From CAYJLF01 sp964371055 (GTDB taxonomy: Bacteria; Eisenbacteria; RBG-16-71-46; CAIMUX01), in NCBI GenBank assembly GCA_964371055.1, contig CAYJLF010000028.1, positions 1 to 55,575 on the forward strand: 55,575 nucleotides of DNA, in the 5' to 3' direction. The translations under genes and the position numbers were made by a program. The notes under the pieces were generated by a model. It saw only the letters and a program-made list of their open reading frames with translations. It made no database searches and had not been told where the DNA came from. This document shows, one piece after another, positions 1 through 9,415 of this stretch (its first letter is position 1; the number at the start of each line of letters is the position of its first letter).

Positions 1-336
<336 letters not shown>

Positions 337-450
337 TTGATTTCGTGCGCGTGCTCAGAAGCGCGCTTCCTTCTCATACGATTGTCACTGTTTTCTCGGA
401 TTTGCACCGAGCGGGCGAGGGCGTAAGCCCCGTCCGCGCGGGCTCTGAGT
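337..450 (+). other. 23S-5S internal transcribed spacer
   Basis: Short spacer between 23S and 5S rRNA. CTCAGA at 354-359 can pair with TCTGAG at 444-449 just before the 5S, a possible processing stem, and a smaller GC-rich hairpin lies at about 410-436. I see no tRNA here. Confidence 0.6.
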
Positions 451-568
451 TTCCGGTGGTTATGGCGGAGTGGCCACACCCGTTCCCATTCCGAACACGG
501 TAGTTAAGCGCTCCAGCGCCGATGGTACTGCACGGGAGACCGTGTGGGAGAGTAGGACGCCGCCGGAA
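451..568 (+). rRNA. rrf: 5S ribosomal RNA
   Basis: The segment has the 5S signature CCATTCCGAACACGG (486-500) and GATGGTACTGC (521-531). The terminal stem pairs TTCCGGTGG (451-459) with CCGCCGGAA (560-568), with one G-U pair. Its length of 118 nt is normal. It follows 23S as expected for a bacterial rRNA operon. Confidence 0.96.
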
Positions 569-580
569 TTTTTCTCACGA

Positions 581-660
581 GAGGGCGGCCAGCACGTCGG
601 ATCGAGTCGGTCCCGGGACTTCCCGGTGATCGGCGGCGATACGAAGTGCCGGCCGCCCTC
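581..660 (+). terminator. Large hairpin after 5S rRNA, probable rRNA operon terminator
   Basis: Arms GAGGGCGGCCAGCAC (581-595) and GTGCCGGCCGCCCTC (646-660) form a 15-bp stem with one G-U pair, closing a 50-nt loop that holds a smaller hairpin (CCGGGACTTCCCGG, 613-626). It starts 13 nt after the 5S. There is no strong T tract, only TGCGTTTA, so it could also be an RNA-processing or stability structure. Confidence 0.6.
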
Positions 661-745
661 TGCGTTTAACCCGCAATCGAATGCGCGCGGATTCGCGGCC
701 AATCGGGTATGACGGGCGTTGCGCCAGCGCGACGTTGCGCCGCGC

Positions 746-774
746 TTGACCGGTTTCGCGACCGATCGTATCTT
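746..774 (+). promoter_or_regulatory. Sigma70-type promoter upstream of hisC
   Basis: TTGACC (746-751; 5 of 6 consensus bases) is followed after exactly 17 nt by TATCTT (769-774; 4 of 6). It lies about 95 nt upstream of the hisC start and downstream of the rRNA terminator hairpin, where an independent promoter would be needed. Confidence 0.55.
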
Positions 775-868
775 CCTCTCCGCGGTGGGGTGGGACGACG
801 GGTGGCGGAGTTCCACGCCTCGGATGGCCGGAGATGCGGAGAGCCTCCTGACGAAAGGAGCCGGGTTC

Positions 869-1981
869 ATGACTCCCCGAAACCTGCTGCGTGACCCATT
901 GCGGAAGTTCAAGCCCTACGTCACGGGCAAGCCGATCGACGAAGTGCGGCGGGAATACGGCCTGACGGGACGCATCGCCAAGCTCGCCTCGAACGAGAAC
1001 CCGCTGGGGAGCTCGCCCAAGGCCGTCGTGGCGATGCACGCGGCGGTAGAGGACGTCGCCCTCTACCCGGATGACAGCGCCTGGCACTTCCGGTCGCTGA
1101 TTGCTTCCCGGATGGGGGTCGCGCTGGAGAACGTGATCGCCGCCTCGGGGTCCGTCGAGGTGCTCGAACTGGCCGCGGTAGCCTTCCTCGAGCCGGGGGA
1201 CGCGGTCGTCAGTTCCGAGAAGACGTTCGCCATGTACGCTCTGGCGGCGGAAAAAGCGGGCGCGGAGTTCCGGGCCGCGCCGATGCGGGACGGCGGGTAC
1301 CGCTACGACCTGGAGCGGATCGCGGAACTGATCGATGACAAGGTCAAGTTGGTCTATCTGGCCAATCCGACGAATCCCACCGGCACCTGGTTCTCCGATG
1401 TCGAGTTCGACCGTTTCATGGACCGGATCCCGCCCGATCCCCTCGTGGTCTACGACTCGGCCTACGAGGAGTACGCCGGGCCGGAGGGAATGCCCGATCC
1501 GATGAAGCACTTCCGGGCCGGCCGCCGCATTGCGCTCCTGAAAACCATGAGCAAGGCCTACGGGCTGGCGGGGATTCGGGTTGGGTACGCCATCGCCCCC
1601 CGCGAGATCGCCCACGGGATCATGACCTGCCGGATCCCGTTCAATGTCAACGCCGTGGCGCTCGCCGGCGCCGTGGCGGCCCTGGATGACGAGGAGTTTC
1701 TCCGTCGCTCCCGCGAGCACAACGATCGGGAGATCGCCTTCCTGCGCGAGGGGCTGGCCGGGCTGCCGGTCACGATCCCGCCGTCGCGGACGAACTTCAT
1801 CTTCATCGACACCCCGAAGCGGGCGCCTTGGCTCTTCGAGGAGCTGCAGAAAATCGGGGTGATCGTTCGCCCGATCGGGGGGAAGGCGATCCGCGTCTCT
1901 CCCGGGCTGCGCGAGGACAACGCGAAGTTCATCGAGCACTTCCGCCGGCTGGTCCTGTCGGATGACGGGGGTGCCGACTAG
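869..1981 (+). CDS. hisC: Histidinol-phosphate aminotransferase (HisC-type PLP enzyme)
   Basis: A 370-residue class I/II PLP-dependent aminotransferase. The HisC-type signatures SNENPLGSSPKAV near the N-terminus, ANPTNPTGTW, and SKAYGLAGIRVGYA carrying the PLP-binding lysine (K229) are visible, with an Arg-containing substrate segment (GKAIRVSPGLREDN) near the end. The enzyme transaminates imidazole-acetol phosphate with glutamate in histidine biosynthesis; close paralogues act on aromatic amino acids, so substrate is inferred from family. The ATG at 869 is chosen because AAAGGAG lies 8 nt upstream; an in-frame extension to 719 would precede the promoter and has no conserved sequence. No other his gene is nearby. 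Confidence 0.9.
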   Translation: MTPRNLLRDPLRKFKPYVTGKPIDEVRREYGLTGRIAKLASNENPLGSSPKAVVAMHAAVEDVALYPDDSAWHFRSLIASRMGVALENVIAASGSVEVLELAAVAFLEPGDAVVSSEKTFAMYALAAEKAGAEFRAAPMRDGGYRYDLERIAELIDDKVKLVYLANPTNPTGTWFSDVEFDRFMDRIPPDPLVVYDSAYEEYAGPEGMPDPMKHFRAGRRIALLKTMSKAYGLAGIRVGYAIAPREIAHGIMTCRIPFNVNAVALAGAVAALDDEEFLRRSREHNDREIAFLREGLAGLPVTIPPSRTNFIFIDTPKRAPWLFEELQKIGVIVRPIGGKAIRVSPGLREDNAKFIEHFRRLVLSDDGGAD

Positions 1982-2179
1982 CCGGGCTCGAATCGCTCCG
2001 AAACCGCCTTGCCGGAGCCGCCGTGGCTTTGGTAACCTCTCACGGTTGCGCGTCTTCAGTTTCGGGACGGAGCCGTCGGCGGGCGCGCCCGTACCCGGAT
2101 CCAACGCCTGCTGGCGCCTGAACGATCGGCTGCTTTCCACTCGGATAGGGATGGGTGAGACGAAGAGGGGGGTTCTCCA

Positions 2180-4264
2180 TTGAAGACCTTCGAGACCGCC
2201 AACATCAGAAACTTCGCGCTGGCCGGACACAGCGGCAGCGGCAAGACGACCCTGGCGGAGGCGATGCTGCTGTGCGCGGGCGCGATCACGCGGCAGGGGA
2301 AGGTGGCGGATGGGACGGCCACCCTTGACTTCACCCCCGAGGAGCACAAGAAGAAGACCGGCGTGAGTCTCGCGCTGGCGCAATTCGAGTTTGCCGGGAA
2401 GAAACTCAACCTCCTCGACTGTCCGGGGTATGCGGACTTCTTCGGCGAGGTGCACGCGGGCATCGCGGCAGCCGACTTCGGCCTGATCGTGATCAACGCG
2501 GTCGCGGGAGTCGAGCCTGACACCGAACGCGTCTTCGAGATGCTCGAAGCGGAAGAGAAGCCCCGCATTCTCGTCGTTACCGGGATGGACAAGGAACAGG
2601 CCGACTTCAACAAGGTGCTCGCCGGAATCAAGGACCGGCTGTCGGATCGCGCTGTTCCGCTCTATTTCCCGCTGGGCGCCGGGCCCAGCTTTACGGGCTT
2701 GGCCGATGTGCTGCACGGCAAGGCTCTGACGGTCGACGGGAAGGAGATCAAGGAGTCGCCGATGCCCGGCGATCTGCAGGGCGCGGCGGAAGACGCGCGG
2801 GGCAAGTTGGTCGAGCTGGCGGCCGAGAGCGATGACGCTCTGCTCGAGAAGTTTCTGGAGACCCTCGAGCTGAGCCCGGAGGAGACCATCACCGGGCTGC
2901 GTCGCGGCATCGCGCAGGGGAAGATCTTTCCGGTCATCCCCGTCAGCGGCGAGCGGAACCGCGGACCGGCGATCCTGCTGCAGTTCCTCGCGGAGTTCGG
3001 TCCGAGCGCGCTCGACACGACTCCGGTGCGTGCCTCAAGGGCCGGCGCCCCCGATCCCAAGCCGCTCCCCACGGACCCGAAGGGTCCCCTCGCGGCGCAG
3101 ATCTTCAAAGTCTCCTCCGATGTCACGGCCCAGGAAATCGCGTTCATCCGTGTCTACTCGGGCACGCTCGAGAGCGGAAGCGAGGTGTACAACAGCACGA
3201 AGGACAACTCCGAGCGTGTCGGTCAGCTCTACCACTTCATGGGCAAGGAACGATCGGACGCCGAACGGATACCGGCGGGCGACATCGGGGCGGTGGCGAA
3301 GCTGAAGGCGGCCGGCATCAACGACTCGTTGAGCACGAAGGACCAGCGCGTGGCCGTGCGGTCGATCGAGTTCCCGCATCCGGTCCACGAAGTGGGGATC
3401 CGGGCCAAGACCAAGGGAGACGAGGAGAAGGTCGGCGCGGGACTGCACAAGCTCCTCGACGAGGATTGCACCTTCCAGGTCGACAACCAGAGCGACCTCC
3501 ACCAGATGGTCCTGCGAACGATGGGAGATCAGCACGTCGACATCCTGCTCGAGCGGCTGAACCGCCGGTTCAAGGTCGAGGCGGAGCCGTTCAAGCCGCG
3601 CCTGCGCTACCGCGAGACGATCAAGGGGAGCGCTGATGTCTCCTACCGGCACAAGAAGCAGACCGGGGGGCGCGGCCAGTTCGCCGACGTCTCGATCAAG
3701 GTGGAGCCGCGGAATCGCGGCGAAGGTTACGAGTTCCTGAACGAAATCGTGGGTGGCGTCATCCCCACCAAGTTCATCCCGGCGGTGGAGAAGGGAATCG
3801 CGGAGGCGCTGGTCGAGGGTGTCCTGGCCGGTTACCCGGTGGTCGACTTCCGCGTGCGACTCCACTTCGGCGGATACCACGACGTCGACTCCTCGGAGAT
3901 GGCGTTCAAGATCGCTTCGATCCAGGCTTTCCGCAACGGGATGAAGGAAGCCAAGCCGGTGCTGCTGGAGCCGATCGCCGAAGTCGTGATCGACGTGCCC
4001 GAGGAATTCACGGGCGGCGTGATGGGTGACCTGTCGAGCCGGCGCGGCAAGATCATGGGGATGGAGCCGGGACCCAAGTCCCAGCGGATCAAGGCGACGG
4101 TGCCCCAGGGCGAGCTGTACCGCTATTCGACCACGCTGCGCACCCTGACGCAGGGACGGGCGCGGTTCCGCGCGGACTTCTCGCACTATGACGAGGTGCC
4201 GCGGGAAGTGGTGGACAAGCTGGTGGAGGAACTGAGGAAGGAAAGGGAGGCGGCGGAAGCCTGA
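2180..4264 (+). CDS. EF-G-like translation factor GTPase paralogue
   Basis: A 694-residue protein with full EF-G architecture: G domain, domain II, and domains III-V (GGRGQFADVSIKVEP; ending in the EF-G C-fold FTGGVMGDLSSRRGKIMGME). P-loop GHSGSGKTT is at 16-24. G3 is DCPGY (80-84), with Tyr84 where EF-G has the His needed for ribosome-stimulated GTP hydrolysis. G4 is TGMD (134-137) instead of NKxD. This is the pattern of EF-G2-like paralogues rather than the main EF-G, and no rpsL/rpsG/tuf genes are nearby. The start is a TTG 7 nt after GAGGGGGG. Its role is unknown; a ribosome-associated function is plausible. Confidence 0.88.
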   Translation: MKTFETANIRNFALAGHSGSGKTTLAEAMLLCAGAITRQGKVADGTATLDFTPEEHKKKTGVSLALAQFEFAGKKLNLLDCPGYADFFGEVHAGIAAADFGLIVINAVAGVEPDTERVFEMLEAEEKPRILVVTGMDKEQADFNKVLAGIKDRLSDRAVPLYFPLGAGPSFTGLADVLHGKALTVDGKEIKESPMPGDLQGAAEDARGKLVELAAESDDALLEKFLETLELSPEETITGLRRGIAQGKIFPVIPVSGERNRGPAILLQFLAEFGPSALDTTPVRASRAGAPDPKPLPTDPKGPLAAQIFKVSSDVTAQEIAFIRVYSGTLESGSEVYNSTKDNSERVGQLYHFMGKERSDAERIPAGDIGAVAKLKAAGINDSLSTKDQRVAVRSIEFPHPVHEVGIRAKTKGDEEKVGAGLHKLLDEDCTFQVDNQSDLHQMVLRTMGDQHVDILLERLNRRFKVEAEPFKPRLRYRETIKGSADVSYRHKKQTGGRGQFADVSIKVEPRNRGEGYEFLNEIVGGVIPTKFIPAVEKGIAEALVEGVLAGYPVVDFRVRLHFGGYHDVDSSEMAFKIASIQAFRNGMKEAKPVLLEPIAEVVIDVPEEFTGGVMGDLSSRRGKIMGMEPGPKSQRIKATVPQGELYRYSTTLRTLTQGRARFRADFSHYDEVPREVVDKLVEELRKEREAAEA

Positions 4265-4315
4265 GCCGGGTCACGTTGATCCGGGCCGGGACGAGCCAAG
4301 CGCCGAGGGCCAGAC

Positions 4316-5068
4316 ATGAGCGGACATTCGAAATGGGCGACGATCAAGCGGAAGAAGGGCAAGCTCGACGCCGAGCGGGGCAAGCTCTTCACCAAGGCGA
4401 TCAAGGAAATCACGATCGCGGCCCGGCAGGGAGGCGGTGACGCGGACGGGAACCCGCGCCTGCGGACCGCGATCCTGGCCGCCAAGGCCGTGAACATGCC
4501 GGCGGACAACATCAAGCGGGCGATCCAGAAGGGGACCGGCGAGCTGCCGGGTGTGACGATCGAGGAACACAACTACGAGGGATACGGCCCCGCCGGAGTA
4601 GCGCTCTTCATCGAGGTGACGACGGACAACAAGAACCGGACGACCTCCGAACTCCGCCACATTCTCAGCAAGCATGGCGGGAACATGGGCGAGTCCGGCT
4701 GCGTGGCCTATCTCTTCGAGCAGAAGGGGCTGATCACGATCGAAAAGGACAAGGTCACGGAAGAGAAGCTGATGGAGGTGGCGCTGGACGCGGGCGCCGA
4801 CGACATCAGCTCGGAAGAGGCCGATGTCTTCGAGGTCTACACCCCCCCCAACATGTTCTACGCCGTGCAGCGGGCGCTCGAGGGGGCCGGGGTGCCGCTT
4901 CTTTCGGCCGAGCTGTCGCGCCTGCCGTCGTTGCAGGTGCAGATCGAGGTCGAGAAGGAGGCGATGCAGGTCCTGAAGATCATGGAGATGCTCGAGGACC
5001 ACGACGACGTGCAGAAGGTCTGGTCCAATTTCGACATTTCGCAGGAACTGCTCGAAAAACTCAGCTGA
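4316..5068 (+). CDS. yebC: YebC/PmpR (TACO1) family protein
   Basis: A 250-residue protein of the YebC/TACO1 family with the N-terminal MSGHSKWATIKRKKG signature, NPRLRTAILAAKAVNMP and NYEGYGPAGVALFIE. Members act as transcriptional regulators in some bacteria and relieve ribosome stalling in others. It sits directly upstream of ruvC and ruvA, the usual arrangement. A GAGGG site precedes the ATG, and the length is normal. Confidence 0.95.
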   Translation: MSGHSKWATIKRKKGKLDAERGKLFTKAIKEITIAARQGGGDADGNPRLRTAILAAKAVNMPADNIKRAIQKGTGELPGVTIEEHNYEGYGPAGVALFIEVTTDNKNRTTSELRHILSKHGGNMGESGCVAYLFEQKGLITIEKDKVTEEKLMEVALDAGADDISSEEADVFEVYTPPNMFYAVQRALEGAGVPLLSAELSRLPSLQVQIEVEKEAMQVLKIMEMLEDHDDVQKVWSNFDISQELLEKLS

Positions 5069-5137
5069 TCGGTGCTCGTCCCGAGGGATCGGCCCGGTGG
5101 GGCCGGTCCCCGCCTGCCGTCCCCGCGAGGGCCGCAC

Positions 5138-5653
5138 ATGAAAGTCCTGGGGATCGATCCCGGCAGCCGCAAACTCGGCTACGGTGTCATCGAGATGGCC
5201 TTCTCCCGCGGCCGCCGCCTGGCGAGCGGTACCCTCACGCTCGCCCCAGGCGCCCCCCTCTCCGCCCGCCTGCTTGAGGCCCATCGTTTCGTGGGGGAAC
5301 TGATCCGCCTCCACTCCCCCGACCTGGTGACGATCGAGGAGTGCTTTGTCGCCCGGGGCGTGCGGGCCGCGCTGGTCCTGGGCGAGGTGCGTGGCGTGCT
5401 GCTGCTGGCGGTCGAGCAGGCGGCGGTCGCGTGCCGCGAAGTGGCGCCGCGGTCGGTCAAACTCGCGGTTGTCGGTCAGGGGAGCGCGGCCAAGGAACAG
5501 GTGCAGTTCATGATGCCCCGTCTCCTGGCCGATTGCCCGGTGGTCCTGGGGCCGGACGAGGCCGACGCGCTGGCGATCGCGTGGTGCGGCGCCGCGCAGG
5601 CCCAGACTCCGGGCCGACGCGACGGCCCGGCGAGAAAGCAGAGGGCTTCGTGA
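5138..5653 (+). CDS. ruvC: Holliday junction resolvase RuvC
   Basis: A 171-residue RuvC. It keeps the four acidic metal ligands of the RNase H-like fold: D7 in GIDPGSRKLGYG, E67 in TIEECF, and D140/D143 in PDEADALA. RuvC is a dimeric endonuclease that cuts Holliday junctions during recombinational repair. The ATG at 5138 is used because MKVLGIDPG is the conserved N-terminus; the longer frame from 5072 adds nonconserved sequence. Its stop overlaps the ruvA start by 4 bp (GTGA). Confidence 0.95.
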   Translation: MKVLGIDPGSRKLGYGVIEMAFSRGRRLASGTLTLAPGAPLSARLLEAHRFVGELIRLHSPDLVTIEECFVARGVRAALVLGEVRGVLLLAVEQAAVACREVAPRSVKLAVVGQGSAAKEQVQFMMPRLLADCPVVLGPDEADALAIAWCGAAQAQTPGRRDGPARKQRAS

Positions 5654-6264
5654 TCGAGAGATTGGCGGGTGTCCTGGCGGCCCGTGGGCCGACCTCGATC
5701 GAGATCGGCCTCGGCCCCATCACGGTTTCGCTGTCGGTCCCGCTTTCGACCTCCCGGCGCCTGCCCGCGGTGGGTCAGCCGGTTGCGGTCATGACGCACC
5801 TGATCTGGAAGGAGGAGGGCCCGGCCCTCTTCGGATTCGCCGAACGGGCCGAGCGCGATCTCTTCCGCCTTCTGATCGGAGTCCAGGGTGTCGGGCCGAC
5901 CGGCGCCCTCTCGCTGTTGTCCCACCTTCCGCCGCGCGAACTCCTGTTGCAGATCCGGGCGAGGTCGATCGAAGGGCTCACCCGCGTCCCGCGGATCGGA
6001 GAGAAGACCGCGGGGCGGATCCTGGTCGACCTGGGGCCGAAGGTCGATCGGATGGCGCTCGAGGGGGATGTGGCCTCCGTGACGGGCCAGCCCGGCGCCC
6101 TGCCGCAGGTCGGCGAGGATGCCGTGCAGGCCCTGACGGCGCTGGGGTATGTCTCCCGGGAGGCGCGCAGGACGGTCGAGCTGATCCTGAAGCAGGAGCC
6201 CGATCTGCCCTTGGACGAATGCGTCCGACGGGCGCTCCGTCAGGCCCCCCGAACTTCCGGCTGA
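5650..6264 (+). CDS. ruvA: Holliday junction helicase subunit RuvA
   Basis: A 204-residue RuvA. It has an N-terminal OB fold (VIERLAGVLAARGPTSIEIG), two helix-hairpin-helix motifs (LIGVQGVGPTGALSLLSHL and LTRVPRIGEKTAGRILVDL) and the C-terminal RuvB-contact domain (DAVQALTALGY). RuvA tetramers bind the junction and load the RuvB motor. The GTG start overlaps the ruvC stop by 4 bp, indicating coupling. ruvB is not adjacent but lies about 15 kb downstream at 21733. Confidence 0.94.
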   Translation: MIERLAGVLAARGPTSIEIGLGPITVSLSVPLSTSRRLPAVGQPVAVMTHLIWKEEGPALFGFAERAERDLFRLLIGVQGVGPTGALSLLSHLPPRELLLQIRARSIEGLTRVPRIGEKTAGRILVDLGPKVDRMALEGDVASVTGQPGALPQVGEDAVQALTALGYVSREARRTVELILKQEPDLPLDECVRRALRQAPRTSG

Positions 6265-6434
6265 GAACGAGCGATTTGGGCGCGATCGCGCAACTGACTG
6301 CAATGGAAAACGTTGGTCCTTCGATCCCGAAGAAACAGACTGTGAGGATGCCCCGCAATCAGGTAGAATTGGCGCAAGGCTTACGTTATATCACGCGCTC
6401 CCGGCTCTGCGTCGACCCAATCCCAGGGGCAGGC

Positions 6435-9392
6435 ATGTCCAAAGTGGTCCCGCTCTTCGTCTCGAGCTGTCTGATCTTGAGTCTGGCCGCCGCGGCGCCG
6501 TCGGCGAGTGCGGCCGTGCTCGATCTGCCGCTGGAGCAGGAGATGCTTCGCGCGGATGCGACCGAGCGGATTCCCGTTGTCATCATGATGGACGACCCCG
6601 GTTTCTCGCCGGAGGTCGTCCAGCGTCTGAGTCGTCTCGACCGGGGGAGTCGTCGCGCCGAGGGGAGCGTTCGATTGCGCAACCACGCGGCGTTCGTGCA
6701 GGCTGATCTCCTCGCGGCGATGGAACGTCTCGTCCGCGAAGGGCGGGCGGAGAGTCCCCGCCCCCTGCTGGCCGCCAGCGCCGTCGCGGCGCGCGTCACG
6801 CCCTCCGGCATCCGCGATCTCCTGTTGGAGCCCGGGGTCCGGATCATCCGTTGGGATCCCCCCGTCCCGGAGGAGCGGATGGTCGACCGGGGACCGGAAC
6901 CAGCCGGTGGATGGGGTGCGATCCAGGGGGAGCCGGGGCGCGACGATCCCCAGGTCTGGTGGCAGCTCGACGCGGTCAACGCTCCGGAGTGCTGGTCCGC
7001 CGGCTATGACGGCAGCGGGGTCATCGTGGCGGTCCTGGATAGCGGGGTCGACTACGAGCATCCCGACCTGGCGCCGCGGATCTTCTCCAATTCCGCCGAG
7101 ATTCCCGGCAACGCGATCGATGACGACGAGAACGGGTTTGTCGACGACGTGCGCGGGTGGGACTTCGTTGACGGCGACAACGACCCGATGGGCTTCGGCG
7201 TGAGCGATCACGGCACGCTCGTCGCCGGCATCGTTGCGGGGGACGGGACATCCGGCATCCGCACCGGGGTCGCGCCCGGGGCCACGATCCTGCCGATTCG
7301 CGTCGTCGGCGCCAGCTGGTCCGCGATCTTCGAAGGGATCGACTACGCGATCCTGATGGGCGCCGACATCATCCAGATGTCGGTCAGCCAGAAGTGGCGC
7401 TTCACCCCGAAGCCCGACTTCGCGGCCTGGCGCGCGGCGGCCGACGCGGAGCTGGCGCTCGGGATCTTTCACGCCAATTCGATCGGCAACGAAGGGGACA
7501 ACCAGAGTACCGACCCGATTCCGTTCAACGTCGCCGCCCCCGGCAACTGTCCCTCGCCGTGGCGGCACCCCGATCAGTATCTCGCCGGCGGCGTGAGCGG
7601 GATCACCGGGGTGGGAGCGATCGGCCAGGATGATGTCGTGGCGGACTACTCCAGCCGCGGACCGGCGGTCTGGGAGGACATCGCGGCCTTCGAGCCGGCG
7701 TATCCCTGGGAGATGCCGGGCGGGTATCGGGATTACCCGTGGAGCGGCGGGTTGGGTGGTCTGACCAAACCTGATCTCTCTGCCCCGGGTCCGGGAACCC
7801 TCTCGACCGCGCTGGGCGGCGGCTACCTGACCTTCGCGGGCACCAGCGCCGCCACGCCCCATGTCGCCGGGGCGATGGCGATCCTCCTGCAGGCCGACTC
7901 GACGCTCACGCCGGCGCAGATGGACATGATTCTGCAGACCACGGCGGTCGACCTGGGTCCCGCGGGCAAGGACAATCTCTACGGCGCGGGCCGACTCGAT
8001 TGCCAGGCCGCCCTCGTACGCACCCTGAATCGCCCCCAGTACGGACGCCTGGCCGGGAGCGTGCGCGACGCGGTGACCGACTCGCTCCTGCGGGGCGTGA
8101 CCGTCGTCCTCTCGACCGGGACGACGCATCAGACGAATCATGACGGCGCGTTCGATCTCCCGATGCTCGGCGGGTCGGTCACGGTGGCCCTCGACCTCTT
8201 TGGGTACTTCCCCGACACCAGCAGCGTCTTCGTCGTTTCGGGCGACAGCGTGACGGCGCTGGACCGTCTGCTGACGCCGCGGCCGCGCGGATACGTGACC
8301 GGAATCGTGCGCGAGACGAGCGGACCTTTGCTCCAGGGCGCCCGGGTCTCCCTGCATGAAGCGCCGTCTGTCACCGCCCTGTCCGACACGGCCGGCAGCT
8401 TCCTGCTGAGCGGAATGCCCGCGCAGGTCCCCTTGACCGTCGAGGTGGTCCGTTTCGGCCACCATCCCTACGCCACCGTCGTGACCCTGGAGCCGGACTC
8501 GACCGACACCCTCCAGATCGAACTCGAACCGGGCGTCTGGGACGATTTCGAACTGGACCAGGGCTGGAGCCGGGGCACGGGCGACACCGCCGTGATGGGA
8601 CGCTGGGAACGAGGCGACCCTGCAGGGACCTGGCACAACGGCACGCCCGTGCAGCCGGACGACGATGCCTCGTCCGACGGCACGAACTGTTGGCTGACCC
8701 AGAACGGGAACCCGGGCGCCGGGACCGAGCTGACCGACGTCGACGGCGGGACCACCTCGCTGCTCTCCCCGATCTTCGACGGCACGGTCTTCACGTTTCC
8801 GGTGTTGACCTACCAGCGGTGGTACAGCAATAACACGGGCGGGGTGGCCGACGATCCGTTCGTAGTCCAGGTCAGTTCGGACGGCGGCGGAACCTGGGTG
8901 ACGCTCGAGACGGTCACGCTGGCCGCGCCGCAGTGGGTCGAACGGTCGTATGAGCTGGTGGGCCGCCTCGCGATCACCCCGACCATGCGCATCCGATTCC
9001 AGGCGCGCGATCTCGGATCACCCTCCATCGTCGAGGCGGCGGTCGACGATGTCCGCGTCACGCAGAGTCTGACGGCCGCGGCGCCGGAGATCGACGGGCC
9101 GCGAACCGCGGGACCGAGCTTCGCCCTCGGCCGGCCCTGGCCCAGCCCCGCGTCCGAAGGGACCTCGATCCGCTTTGCGCTCCCCCGCGAGGCGGCTGCG
9201 CGGTTGACGGTCTTCGACGTTCAGGGCCGCCGCGTCCGGGATCTCGTGCGCGGCGTGATGCCCGGCGGAGAGCACGAAGTCCGATGGGACGGCCGCGACG
9301 AAGAGGGCCGCCGGTGCGCGGCCGGAATCTACCTCTACCGCCTCGAGCAGGGCGCGGACCACGCCGTGGGCCGCGTGGTCTGGCTCCACTAG
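6435..9392 (+). CDS. Secreted S8 (subtilisin-family) serine protease with C-terminal sorting-type domain
   Basis: A 985-residue secreted protease. A signal peptide (about 1-28, ending ASA) precedes a propeptide-like region. The S8 domain has catalytic Asp202 (VAVLDSGVD), His259 (SDHGTLVAG), oxyanion Asn352 (IGNEG) and Ser471 (GTSAATPHVAG). Two carboxypeptidase-regulatory-like beta domains follow (starting GRLAGSVRD and GYVTGIVRE), then a beta-sandwich with cell-surface character, and a final FlgD/sorting-type domain (PWPSPASEGT to AAGIYLYRL). Such C-termini are typical of exported FCB-group proteins. The ATG at 6435 heads the signal peptide; the frame is open further upstream but without homology. 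Substrate is unknown. Confidence 0.9.
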   Translation: MSKVVPLFVSSCLILSLAAAAPSASAAVLDLPLEQEMLRADATERIPVVIMMDDPGFSPEVVQRLSRLDRGSRRAEGSVRLRNHAAFVQADLLAAMERLVREGRAESPRPLLAASAVAARVTPSGIRDLLLEPGVRIIRWDPPVPEERMVDRGPEPAGGWGAIQGEPGRDDPQVWWQLDAVNAPECWSAGYDGSGVIVAVLDSGVDYEHPDLAPRIFSNSAEIPGNAIDDDENGFVDDVRGWDFVDGDNDPMGFGVSDHGTLVAGIVAGDGTSGIRTGVAPGATILPIRVVGASWSAIFEGIDYAILMGADIIQMSVSQKWRFTPKPDFAAWRAAADAELALGIFHANSIGNEGDNQSTDPIPFNVAAPGNCPSPWRHPDQYLAGGVSGITGVGAIGQDDVVADYSSRGPAVWEDIAAFEPAYPWEMPGGYRDYPWSGGLGGLTKPDLSAPGPGTLSTALGGGYLTFAGTSAATPHVAGAMAILLQADSTLTPAQMDMILQTTAVDLGPAGKDNLYGAGRLDCQAALVRTLNRPQYGRLAGSVRDAVTDSLLRGVTVVLSTGTTHQTNHDGAFDLPMLGGSVTVALDLFGYFPDTSSVFVVSGDSVTALDRLLTPRPRGYVTGIVRETSGPLLQGARVSLHEAPSVTALSDTAGSFLLSGMPAQVPLTVEVVRFGHHPYATVVTLEPDSTDTLQIELEPGVWDDFELDQGWSRGTGDTAVMGRWERGDPAGTWHNGTPVQPDDDASSDGTNCWLTQNGNPGAGTELTDVDGGTTSLLSPIFDGTVFTFPVLTYQRWYSNNTGGVADDPFVVQVSSDGGGTWVTLETVTLAAPQWVERSYELVGRLAITPTMRIRFQARDLGSPSIVEAAVDDVRVTQSLTAAAPEIDGPRTAGPSFALGRPWPSPASEGTSIRFALPREAAARLTVFDVQGRRVRDLVRGVMPGGEHEVRWDGRDEEGRRCAAGIYLYRLEQGADHAVGRVVWLH

Positions 9393-9415
9393 TAGCCTGG
9401 CTGCGCGGGACTTCC

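Noticed and set aside
575..2716. Long minus-strand open frame across hisC and the EF-G-like gene
   Set aside because: No recognisable protein; it is antisense to two well-supported genes and partly to the terminator hairpin.
6360..6395. TAGAAT and TTATAT as promoter elements before the protease gene
   Set aside because: No acceptable -35 at 16-18 nt for TAGAAT, and only 11 nt between TTGGCG and TTATAT.
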